Below are positions 45,993 through 53,606 of a DNA stretch of 53,606 nucleotides, one piece after another; positions within the stretch are counted from its first letter, which is position 1; every line of letters begins with the position of its first letter. Under the pieces are notes generated by a model. That model did not search any database and was not told the DNA's origin. It saw nothing but the letters and a program-made list of their open reading frames with translations. Source of the stretch: Bacteroidota bacterium (GTDB lineage: Bacteria; Bacteroidota; Bacteroidia; Bacteroidales; Prolixibacteraceae); contig JAJUGZ010000019.1 in assembly GCA_029265715.1 (NCBI GenBank), positions 1 through 53,606 on the forward strand. The letters are read 5' to 3'. Made by a program: the position numbers and the translations under genes.

Positions 45993-47828
45993 TTAGTAGC
46001 TGATGCAAACGATTTTCCCGTCCAGGGTCGTAACCCATATTCTGTTGCCGATTGCTGTTATTCCATTAATCAGCGCATTTGAAACTTTGTATTTCCACGA
46101 TACGGTGTGATTGCCTTTATCGATGGCGCAGATTATGCCATTTGTTGTCGGGATAAAAACGGATGTTCCCTGTTCTGTAATTGGCGACGGGGCAATTTCA
46201 TAACCCAAGCCGGCTTGGCATTCCCAGGCCAGTTCCTGCCGATCGGAGTTTGTATAAAAGGCATCGACATTTCCTTCGTCCATATTTTTAATGTAAACCA
46301 GTTTGCCATCGCCGGAAATACCGATCGACTCGCGGCAGGTGTATTGTTTCGAATCCCAGATTTCATGGCCTGTTTTTGCATCCAATGCGGTCATGTGCCG
46401 GTCGGGGGCTACAATAAAAACCTTGCCATGGGCAGCCACAGGCCAAACTGCAGCGGGAGACAACATCCGGTTCGAGTATTTTTCACGTTTCCAGCAAAGC
46501 TTTCCGGTTCTTTTATCTAACGCGTAGAATGTGTTTCCCCACGAACCAAAATAAACGTAATTGCCATAAACAAGGGGACGGGTTTCGACAAAATTCTTTA
46601 CGCTGTCGAATTTCCAGTTTAATTTTCCCGATCGTAAATCAACGGAACGGAATATGCCTTCGGACGAACCAATGTAAACCGAGTTACGATCAACTGCAGG
46701 CGATGCAACGATCGATTTCGAGGTTGGGAAAGTCCATTTTAGTTGCCCGGTTTTCAGGTCAAGGCAATAAATATTATTGTCGGTTGAAGCACAAATTATA
46801 CGCTTGCCGGCAATTGCTGGCGTTGAATATATTTTCCCTCCGGTTTGATAATGCCATAAGGCTTTTCCGGAGTTGGGGTCCAACGCAACAATTTGTCCGT
46901 TGGTATTGGCATAAACGGCGATGTTCCCACGGATGCTGATCCCGGTTCCGATATCGCTGTTGTCTTGTTTTTCCCAAACGGTCTTTACATTCGGATACTG
47001 GTCGTTGACAGAATAGTCGGGGCGGGGATACAGGCTGGCGTCGTTATGGGAATGATGATTCTGCAGCGGGACTTTGCACCATATGGCATGTGTTTTTGCT
47101 CCCGGCGTGCGTTCGGCATAAAACATGGTGTCCCTTTCTATCGTAACGAGGTTGTACCCTCCGGTATCTTTTGGGGCCCGGAGGTTCGATCGCCCCATCA
47201 CTCCGGGGATCCCTTCAAAATTGTATAACTTGTTTATGTGGCCGTGTCCCAGCAGGGATGCCTGAATGTTGCGTGTTTTAAGCAGGTCGATCACGGCGTA
47301 CCAGTTCGACAATGATTCGTCGAGCGGGTAATGATTGATGAAAATGATCGGTTGATCCGGATTTTTCATGGAGGTTAGTACCGAATCGAGAAAAACGATT
47401 TGCTCGTGGGGGACTAATCCCGGAGCCATGCGCATGTTGGGTCCGCTGACTGTTCCGATAAACAAATATTTCCCTTTCTCGAAAGCAAATTTTTCGGTGC
47501 CGAAAATCTGTACAAAGCTGTTGTTGCCGCTCTCAGACCATTTCGAGTCGTGATTTCCCGGCACAATGTACCAGGGTTTGGTTAGCTGATCGATAATGGA
47601 TTTAGCTTCTTTTAATTCCTGATCGGAGCCAAATTCGGTAATATCTCCTGAAAAAATTACAAAATCAATGCTGTCCAGCGTGTTGATATCTTTAATCGTT
47701 CGGATCAGGTCTTCGGCGCCGGTGCTTCCGCCAACGTGGGTATCGGTGACATGGGCGAAGCGGACGGGCTGGGCCTGGATGTGGATAAGAAGGCTAAAAA
47801 ACACTGAAACAAGTAAAGTCCGGTTCAT
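45993..47828 (-). CDS. periplasmic metallophosphoesterase fused to a PQQ-type beta-propeller
   Basis: A 611-residue exported protein (signal peptide ends near IQAQ, residue 20). Residues 22-260 are a calcineurin-like phosphoesterase with all metal motifs: Asp29/His31 (DTHVG), Asp62 (GDITEFG), GNHD at 91-94, His166 (NHYP) and GHGH at 194-197. Residues about 290-611 are repeated blades of an eight-stranded-type PQQ/BamB-like propeller (ALDPNSGKALWHY, CLDLKTGQLKWTF, ALDKRTGKLCWKR, ALDAKTGHEIWDS). The propeller has no evident PQQ site and may bind ligand or partner. It follows a SusC/SusD pair, so a phosphomonoester or phosphodiester substrate is likely for that locus, which is inference. A strong terminator separates it from susD. 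Confidence 0.9.
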   Translation of the reverse strand: MNRTLLVSVFFSLLIHIQAQPVRFAHVTDTHVGGSTGAEDLIRTIKDINTLDSIDFVIFSGDITEFGSDQELKEAKSIIDQLTKPWYIVPGNHDSKWSESGNNSFVQIFGTEKFAFEKGKYLFIGTVSGPNMRMAPGLVPHEQIVFLDSVLTSMKNPDQPIIFINHYPLDESLSNWYAVIDLLKTRNIQASLLGHGHINKLYNFEGIPGVMGRSNLRAPKDTGGYNLVTIERDTMFYAERTPGAKTHAIWCKVPLQNHHSHNDASLYPRPDYSVNDQYPNVKTVWEKQDNSDIGTGISIRGNIAVYANTNGQIVALDPNSGKALWHYQTGGKIYSTPAIAGKRIICASTDNNIYCLDLKTGQLKWTFPTSKSIVASPAVDRNSVYIGSSEGIFRSVDLRSGKLNWKFDSVKNFVETRPLVYGNYVYFGSWGNTFYALDKRTGKLCWKREKYSNRMLSPAAVWPVAAHGKVFIVAPDRHMTALDAKTGHEIWDSKQYTCRESIGISGDGKLVYIKNMDEGNVDAFYTNSDRQELAWECQAGLGYEIAPSPITEQGTSVFIPTTNGIICAIDKGNHTVSWKYKVSNALINGITAIGNRIWVTTLDGKIVCISY

Positions 47829-47851
47829 GATTTTGCGATTTAAGGTATGGT

Positions 47852-47888
47852 AAAAAACTCATCGGATGGTTTTGGGCCATCCGATGAG
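47852..47888 (-). terminator. intrinsic terminator after susD, before the metallophosphoesterase gene
   Basis: Perfect 12-bp stem CTCATCGGATGG / CCATCCGATGAG with a 7-base loop. On the minus strand it is followed by six Ts (47857-47852). It sits between the susD stop (47951) and the next start (47828), inside the locus. Confidence 0.92.
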
Positions 47889-47950
47889 AATAATATTACA
47901 GGTAAAAAAATATCAGACGATTAGTGACTCGTCAGAGGAGGTTCTGGCTA

Positions 47951-49786
47951 TTACCAGCCGGGAGTTTGGGTTAATGTGTAGCCTTTGTCAAGGTATTCAC
48001 TGATTTGGGTATTTCCCACAGGCGCCAGATAAACCCTGTCGGTAAATGCATCGCGGTCTGTTATATTTTCCGGAATATAGTAGCCAACCATATCTGCTGC
48101 ATTCGAACCGTTGTAGGTAACAATGGTCCCGTCGGCTTTTTTAACTTTGAGTTTGTTGACTTTTGATGTAACTAACCATTCGGGATATTCTTGCTGAAAA
48201 TTAATCCATAATCCAAGCAGGTTGTCCGGATGGGTTGTTCCGTTCATATAGTTAATTTTCTTCCAACGTTTGATATCCATCAGTCGGGTATGTTCGAAAA
48301 CAAACTCCATTCTTCGTTCCCGGCGTATTTCCCACAGCAGGGCTGGGACATCCGGATCGCGGTCCGGATCGTCAGGAAGATCAGCCAGGCTTAGTGCTGC
48401 GGTTTTAACAATACCTTTTGCTTTTGCGGTGGCATCCAATGGCCGGTTGCGGATTGCATTGATCGATTGGTCGATGTCTGATTGGGTAACGGCAGGTCCT
48501 CCCATGGTGGCAAGTTCGGCTTTTGCTTCGATCCAGTTTAGTACTACCTCGGCCAAACGCATAACAGGGGCATCGTTGGTGTTTGTATTTGAACCATAAG
48601 CTGCCGGATAGGTTTGTCCATAGTAGGTAACACCAACGCGGTCGATGAATTTACAGGCATACAGTAATGTTGCCGATTCTTTCTTTGGCGCGTCCCAGAA
48701 TGTTGCTTCGAACCGGGGATCGCGGCTTGCCACCATATTTTTAATGTCGAGTTTATCGGCATTTGCTACCGACGACAACTTGTAAGGCTTACCATCGTTG
48801 CAGATAAAAGATTTTGCCAATGAGAGGTTGGGCGCCGGGGTTTGGCTTTCGGTCAGATTAGAGTATGAGGCAATATGGTGTGTAATACTCAATGCTGCGT
48901 CGTAATGACGGTACATGATAACTTCTTTATTGCCGGCCAAATCCTGAGACCCGAACAACGAACGGAAATCGCTGGCGAATGAGTAGTTGCCTGAGGCCAT
49001 TACAATATTTGCCGCGCGAACGGCCAATTCCAGGTATTTCTTGGCTTTTTCCTGGTTATTCAGATGGTACTTCTGCCAGGTTCCTTCGAATAACATGAAA
49101 CGTGAGATAAATCCGGCGGCGATGTATTTGTTCAGGTATTGGACATTACCGTCAGAGGTACGCATGTTGTCCAGTACGTAGGCGAAGTCATCATAAACAT
49201 GGTCCATCACCACTGTACGGCTATCCCTGTCTTTGTATAATTGATCGAGTTCTGAGTCGCCAATTACGCGGTCGTAGTATGGGACATCGCCAAAAACACT
49301 AACCAGCCGGCTGTATTCATAGCCTCTGAAGAACCTTGCTACGGCACTCCAATGCTGATAAGCGCTTTCTGAGAGGTAGGACGCTTTCATTTTTTCAATT
49401 CGTTCGAGGAAAAGATTCGATTTCCGGACCCATGCAAAATCCCAGGTTGGCCCGGCATAGGTAGTTAACCAGCTGGCTGTTTCGCTGGTCGAAGCCCGTG
49501 ATTCCGGAGCTTGTGTTTCAAACCCGCCCTGCTTGCCGGTCGAAGTGAAATCGTCGCTGAAGTAGTAGCCCCTCAGTGGAGCATAATCTGTTCCCCATGC
49601 CGAGTTGTATCCGACAAAGTAGTTCGAATAGAATCCATTTGCGAAAAGGCGCAGGTTGTTTTCGCTTGTCCAGTAGTTTTCGTCGTTCATGGTGGTTAAC
49701 GAAGGGCGGTCCAGAAAATCAACATCCTCGCACCCTGTAAACCCGAGAGCCACGGCAAATATTAATATAGGCAAATATCGTTTCAT
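47951..49786 (-). CDS. SusD/RagB family nutrient-binding lipoprotein
   Basis: A 611-residue lipoprotein that caps the SusC encoded 12 bases upstream. The lipobox is FTGC (Cys19). The typical opening DVDFLDRPSLTTMNDENYWTSENNLRLFANGFY is followed by TPR segments (YQHWSAVARFFRGYEYSRLVSVFGDVPYYDRV, NKYIAAGFISRFMLFEGTW) and the C-terminal RRERRMEFVFEHTRLMDIKRW. The ligand cannot be read from sequence. The downstream metallophosphoesterase suggests a phosphorylated compound. A terminator follows, so the SusC/SusD pair is the core transcript. Confidence 0.94.
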   Translation of the reverse strand: MKRYLPILIFAVALGFTGCEDVDFLDRPSLTTMNDENYWTSENNLRLFANGFYSNYFVGYNSAWGTDYAPLRGYYFSDDFTSTGKQGGFETQAPESRASTSETASWLTTYAGPTWDFAWVRKSNLFLERIEKMKASYLSESAYQHWSAVARFFRGYEYSRLVSVFGDVPYYDRVIGDSELDQLYKDRDSRTVVMDHVYDDFAYVLDNMRTSDGNVQYLNKYIAAGFISRFMLFEGTWQKYHLNNQEKAKKYLELAVRAANIVMASGNYSFASDFRSLFGSQDLAGNKEVIMYRHYDAALSITHHIASYSNLTESQTPAPNLSLAKSFICNDGKPYKLSSVANADKLDIKNMVASRDPRFEATFWDAPKKESATLLYACKFIDRVGVTYYGQTYPAAYGSNTNTNDAPVMRLAEVVLNWIEAKAELATMGGPAVTQSDIDQSINAIRNRPLDATAKAKGIVKTAALSLADLPDDPDRDPDVPALLWEIRRERRMEFVFEHTRLMDIKRWKKINYMNGTTHPDNLLGLWINFQQEYPEWLVTSKVNKLKVKKADGTIVTYNGSNAADMVGYYIPENITDRDAFTDRVYLAPVGNTQISEYLDKGYTLTQTPGW

Positions 49787-49798
49787 AAATTTTCCATT

Positions 49799-52700
49799 TT
49801 AGAAGTTCAACTGAATACCAACCGAGGCGCTTTTGAATGTTGGTACACCAACGCCAGTCCGGCCCATGTTGTAGTTCGTAGTATTCCACATCGAGTAACC
49901 GCTAATTTCTTCCGGGTCGATTGGCAAACTGCCTAAGTGGTCGAATGTGAAAAAGTTTTCGAGTGAGGCATAAATTCGCAGCTTGTTAACATTGATTTGC
50001 TTTGTTACCATCGAAGGTAAGGTATAGCCTACAGTAATGTTTTTGATACGCAAGTAGGCCATGTTCAGCAGGTATCTTGACTGAACCTGCATGTTTAACG
50101 TGCTATTGCTGCCATTCATGTTGTAAGGGGCCGGGTAGAACGCGTCGGTTCTGTCTTCTCTCCAGAAGTCGCCGGCAATTGCCTGAGGTATTGCACCATC
50201 TGATGAGTTATATCCCGGGATCGCAAGGAACCCATCTCCCCAAACATCCCGTTTGCCAACTCCCTGGATGAAAACAGATACGTCAATTCCTTTGTAGTCG
50301 GCTCCGGCCCTGAATCCATATTCGTATCGCGGTGTTGAGTTTCCAATGACTTTTAAATCGCCGTAATCAGGCTCTCCGTTTGCATTTTTGATCAACCTGT
50401 TCCCGGGGTTAATCACTCCGTCGCCGTTCAAGTCTTTGAATTTGACATCGCCCGGGCCGAACCTGAAGTTGCCCGACTGCAGTTTGCCTTGTGTCGCCGC
50501 GTTCGGATCAGAAAGCTTGTTGATGGTAAAGCCGTCGGAGGATGTTGTTGTGACTAACTTCCCGTTGCTGTCGTATTCAAAATCGGCTTTCTGGTATAAC
50601 CGGTCGGTTTCGTAACCCCAGATTTCACCGTAGGTTTTCCCGACATACCAGGAGTCGATGCTTTGGGTCGTTCCGTATTTGGTAATTTTTGTTTTGTTGT
50701 CGGAGAATGTTGCGACAAAATTAACTCCCAGCCCATTTTTAAACCGGTGGGTATAATCAATTTGTATTTCAACCCCATTCGTCCGTAATGATCCGTAATT
50801 ACTTTGTGGGGCACTGGTCCCGTATGTTGCCGGGATTCCTTCCTGCGGGACAATCATATTTTCGGTATCGCGCCGGTACCAGTCGAACGAGAATCCGAGC
50901 GCGTTGTTAAAGAACCGGCCATCCAGTCCCAGGTCGAGCGTTGTGATATCCTGCCATGTTACCGATGTGGAGACAGCGCCAGGTGTTCCAAACTGGTAGA
51001 GTTTGGCGCCTGAAATAATCCAACTGCTGTACGAACCACTCATTGTTGGAATATAAAGCGAGTTGCTTACAGACTGGTCGCCGATGGTACCCCATGATGC
51101 TCTCAATTTTAAGGCGCTGAGTGATTGTTTGGCCCATTGCATCCACGGTTCTTCATTGATACGCCATCCGGCCGAGAATGAAGGGAACCAGCGCCATTGC
51201 AGGTCTGTCGGGAATTTAGAGGTCCCGTCGTAGCGCAGGTTGGCTTCCAACAGATATTTTTCTTTGTAATTATAGTTCATCCGGCCAAAGAACCCGAGCT
51301 GTGATTCCCAATATTCGCCGCCACTGGCCGTTTGGGTGCCTGTTGCCAAGTCGAATTGTGGGTTTGAGTAATCGATGAGCTGTGTAATCTGAGACCAGTT
51401 GTATGCATATTCATAGCTGACCCTGTTTAACCCCAGCATGAAGTTAAATTTGTGGATGTTTTCCAGGGTCAGGTCATAGGTTGTATTCAGGTTGATGGTG
51501 TTCCATTGGTCGTTTTTTGCATAGCGGTAAATGTGGTCCGGGTTAGAACCGATTGCCGTATAGGTATCCATACTTAACTGATAGGCTGGCATAGCGCCCG
51601 GATCGGATGAAGATACCTGTTCTCCTGAATCATTTACATAAATCCGGTTCCCATTGGCATCGTATTTCGCAACGGCGGCAGTCCATGAATTGCGCGCGGT
51701 GTAACGGGTCCCCGGCCGGTTATTGATGTACTCCTGATTGGCATGTGTGTAATCAAAGTTAATTTTCCAGTCTTTTAGTGGAGTGATTGTTAACCCGCCA
51801 TTTAAACTGGTATAATTTGTTTCCTGAAAAGCGGTATTTGCCTGGGCCATTTCCGAAGCAGGGCTCCTGATCGGGTCGCCGTCTTCAGTTGTCATGGGGT
51901 AGGTCGGGCCCCAGCGGTAAAGGTAAAGCCACGGGTCGGCAGTGGTCGAGTTGGTTGCGTAAGCGTATCTTTTTATACGTTTTGAATACATGGTCCCGGC
52001 AAAAACCCGTAACCATTTATTTACTTCTGTTCCAACTTTTACAGAACCGTTGTAGCGTTTAAAATCATCTTCTTTTGCCGGTTTGATAATGCCCGATTGA
52101 TCCAGATAGCCAACGCCAATGTTGTAATCTGTCTTTCCGCTTTTGCCATTAACCGACAGGTTATGTGTATGGGTGGGAGTCCATTCTTTAATCATGTAGT
52201 CATAAGGATCATATGTCCTAAGTCCAATTTTATAGCCATTGGCATCGACATACCAGTCGCGGCCATATAACATCGGATCATTGGGTTTTACAACATTTCC
52301 CCATTTCTCCTGCCAGGCCTTGGCTTTTTCGTACCCTTCGCGGGTTACTTTCCAGAATGCCCCGGTCGAAGTGGCCCCCACACGTTCTGCGGCCAGGAGC
52401 GAATATTCCAGGGCGTCAAGTTTGCCCATCTCCATCTTTTTGGAAATGTTCTGGAACGATACGTTGCCCGAATAAGAGAAGTTTACGCTTTCGGTTTTGG
52501 CGCCCTTTTTCGTTGTGATCAGGATTACCCCGAAAGCTGCTTTTGCTCCATAAATAGAAGCAGATGCGGCATCTTTTAAAACAGAGATTGATTCGATGTC
52601 GTCCGGGTTCACCATCTGGATTGACGGTATTTCAACGTTGTCCATCAAAATCAGCGGGGCAGACCCTCCGGAGATGGAAGCAAATTGTCCACGGATTTTC

Positions 52701-53188
52701 ATAATTGGGTCTGAGCCAATTTCGCCGCTGGGAACAACAACATTAAGACCGGCAGTTGTACCCTGAAGGCCCCGGCCAACATCGGCAATAGGCCGTGCTT
52801 CAAGAACTTTCGTGTCAACCGATGCAACAGATCCGGTCAGGTTGGTTTTTTTCTGGGTCCCATAACCTACAACAACCACTTCGTCAACCTGTTCTGTTGT
52901 CGATTCCATAACAATATCAAATGTATTGGAATTACCAACTTTAATTTCCTGAGTTTTCATTCCAATGAAGCTGACCTGGAGCGTGGCCCCTTCATTAACT
53001 GAAAGGACAAATTTCCCGTCAACATTAGTCACAGTTCCGTTACCCGTTCCTTTTTCGAGTACCGTTACTCCCGGGATCATTTCGTTGGTCGATTTGTCGC
53101 GGACTACTCCGGAAACCGACCTCTTTTGGGCAACTGCAATCTGAACAATTACACAAAAGATGAAGAAGATAAGCAGCTTTTTTTCCAT
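49799..53188 (-). CDS. SusC/RagA TonB-dependent outer-membrane transporter
   Basis: A 1129-residue TonB-dependent transporter. The signal peptide ends near AVAQ (residue 20), followed by the carboxypeptidase-regulatory-like domain (23-105, SGVVRDKSTNEMIPGVTVLE), the TonB-box region (VDEVVVVGYG), and the plug (ILMDNVEIPS; ISVLKDAASASIYGAKAAFG). The barrel ends in VGIQLNF. It lacks an STN domain. Its N-terminal domain is clearly related to the other minus-strand SusC (both carry VTVLEKGTGNGTVT), while the barrel is different, in line with a different ligand. SusD follows after 12 bases. Confidence 0.95.
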   Translation of the reverse strand: MEKKLLIFFIFCVIVQIAVAQKRSVSGVVRDKSTNEMIPGVTVLEKGTGNGTVTNVDGKFVLSVNEGATLQVSFIGMKTQEIKVGNSNTFDIVMESTTEQVDEVVVVGYGTQKKTNLTGSVASVDTKVLEARPIADVGRGLQGTTAGLNVVVPSGEIGSDPIMKIRGQFASISGGSAPLILMDNVEIPSIQMVNPDDIESISVLKDAASASIYGAKAAFGVILITTKKGAKTESVNFSYSGNVSFQNISKKMEMGKLDALEYSLLAAERVGATSTGAFWKVTREGYEKAKAWQEKWGNVVKPNDPMLYGRDWYVDANGYKIGLRTYDPYDYMIKEWTPTHTHNLSVNGKSGKTDYNIGVGYLDQSGIIKPAKEDDFKRYNGSVKVGTEVNKWLRVFAGTMYSKRIKRYAYATNSTTADPWLYLYRWGPTYPMTTEDGDPIRSPASEMAQANTAFQETNYTSLNGGLTITPLKDWKINFDYTHANQEYINNRPGTRYTARNSWTAAVAKYDANGNRIYVNDSGEQVSSSDPGAMPAYQLSMDTYTAIGSNPDHIYRYAKNDQWNTINLNTTYDLTLENIHKFNFMLGLNRVSYEYAYNWSQITQLIDYSNPQFDLATGTQTASGGEYWESQLGFFGRMNYNYKEKYLLEANLRYDGTSKFPTDLQWRWFPSFSAGWRINEEPWMQWAKQSLSALKLRASWGTIGDQSVSNSLYIPTMSGSYSSWIISGAKLYQFGTPGAVSTSVTWQDITTLDLGLDGRFFNNALGFSFDWYRRDTENMIVPQEGIPATYGTSAPQSNYGSLRTNGVEIQIDYTHRFKNGLGVNFVATFSDNKTKITKYGTTQSIDSWYVGKTYGEIWGYETDRLYQKADFEYDSNGKLVTTTSSDGFTINKLSDPNAATQGKLQSGNFRFGPGDVKFKDLNGDGVINPGNRLIKNANGEPDYGDLKVIGNSTPRYEYGFRAGADYKGIDVSVFIQGVGKRDVWGDGFLAIPGYNSSDGAIPQAIAGDFWREDRTDAFYPAPYNMNGSNSTLNMQVQSRYLLNMAYLRIKNITVGYTLPSMVTKQINVNKLRIYASLENFFTFDHLGSLPIDPEEISGYSMWNTTNYNMGRTGVGVPTFKSASVGIQLNF

Positions 53189-53212
53189 AGTTATAGCAGA
53201 TAAATAAGACGT

Positions 53213-53227
53213 ACTTCAAACTGAAGT
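53213..53227. promoter_or_regulatory. palindrome upstream of susC
   Basis: ACTTCA-AAC-TGAAGT lies 25 bases upstream of the susC start. On the minus strand it overlaps TCAGTTTG, a 7-of-8 match to the TAnnTTTG -7 element, so a protein bound here could block the promoter. Confidence 0.4.
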
Positions 53228-53451
53228 CGGAATAATTTAAAAAGAATTTTCGATGTATATGATGAAAGATGTCATACCTAATAAGCTTTTAAAAAGATTT
53301 TTTATTCTGATGGGCATCTCTAAAAACCCCTTTTTCTCTGTCTATAGTTGACGTCTTTGTTGCCTAAGGCTGAGCCATGCTTCTTGTTGTTTTTTTATAA
53401 AGCACACATAATCAGTGTTTTATGTTATTTTTTGTTGATTAATGGACATAG

Positions 53452-53606
53452 CTATCCCATTGATAAAACGGTTTTTAACTGTACACAACGGCAAATATTA
53501 TAAGTCAGGTTCATCATCCCGATCTTGGCCTTGGCCCTTGCCATGCCTATTGTACGGACAATGGAACCGTTCATGCTGTTCTCGATAAACCCGAATATGT
53601 GCTCGA
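53452..53606 (-). CDS. C-terminus of an IS transposase (DDE type, IS5/IS1182-like), cut by the window edge
   Basis: The last 50 codons of a minus-strand frame enter the window at 53604 and stop at TAG (53452). The peptide contains EHIFGFIENSMNG, then IVRTIGMARAKAKIGMMNLTYN, which matches the end of DDE transposases with the catalytic Glu in EHxFG followed by GxxRAxxxIGxxNLxYN. It reads without a stop to the window edge, so the gene may be intact beyond it. The terminal inverted repeat of the element cannot be located from this side alone. Confidence 0.75.
   Translation of the reverse strand, partial: EHIFGFIENSMNGSIVRTIGMARAKAKIGMMNLTYNICRCVQLKTVLSMG

Noticed and set aside
42476-53188. Recent duplication or gene conversion between the two minus-strand susC genes
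   Set aside because: The N-terminal domains share protein motifs, but the DNA differs at many third positions and the barrels are unrelated in detail, so the relation is old.

Overview
This 53.6 kb window comes from a member of the Bacteroidota, probably a free-living or environmental Bacteroidia lineage (Marinilabiliales/Prolixibacteraceae-like, by inference only). The signs are three SusC/SusD pairs, a FecR-type anti-sigma factor with an STN-domain SusC, a complete type IX secretion core (porP-gldKLMN), a DUF4837 lipoprotein, sparse Shine-Dalgarno sites and several TAnnTTTG -7-like promoter elements. No CRISPR array, rRNA or prophage is visible. The only mobile DNA is the 3' end of an IS transposase gene cut by the right edge. 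The first 291 bases hold no gene I can support.

Left part (292-9222). It begins with an rRNA pseudouridine synthase and an ECF sigma factor coupled to a four-helix membrane protein. On the minus strand follow a large soluble six-PAS histidine kinase, a deoxyhypusine-synthase-like enzyme that keeps the catalytic lysine, and a two-gene unit (Nim/PNPOx-like flavoprotein plus NAD-dependent epimerase).

First Sus locus (8668-17241, plus strand). ECF sigma factor, FecR anti-sigma factor, SusC with an STN signalling domain, SusD, and an exported GH13 glycosidase form a trans-envelope-regulated alpha-glucan/alpha-glucoside utilisation locus.

Housekeeping block (17439-29463). comM/yifB, an initiator tRNA-fMet, an M23 peptidase, dxr, rseP, tatA, a DUF4837 lipoprotein, a class A PBP and topA. 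Several strong intrinsic terminators separate these units.

Type IX secretion block (29538-38113). A ureohydrolase-fold protein that has lost three of six metal ligands precedes porP, gldK, gldL, gldM and gldN, spaced as one operon. After a terminator comes a second gldK-like lipoprotein gene.

Right part (38184-53188, all minus strand). Two further Sus loci. The one at 45625-38184 runs susC, susD, NlpC/P60 endopeptidase (YkfC-like), Tat-exported dipeptide epimerase. Together these describe a putative envelope-located system for taking up and dismantling murein peptides, and this is the most interesting assembly in the window. The one at 53188-45993 runs susC, susD, then a periplasmic metallophosphoesterase fused to a PQQ-type beta-propeller, which suggests a phosphorylated substrate. 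In all three Sus loci a hairpin lies directly after susD and before the downstream enzyme gene. In two of them it is a textbook intrinsic terminator, which suggests that transporter and enzyme levels are deliberately uncoupled.
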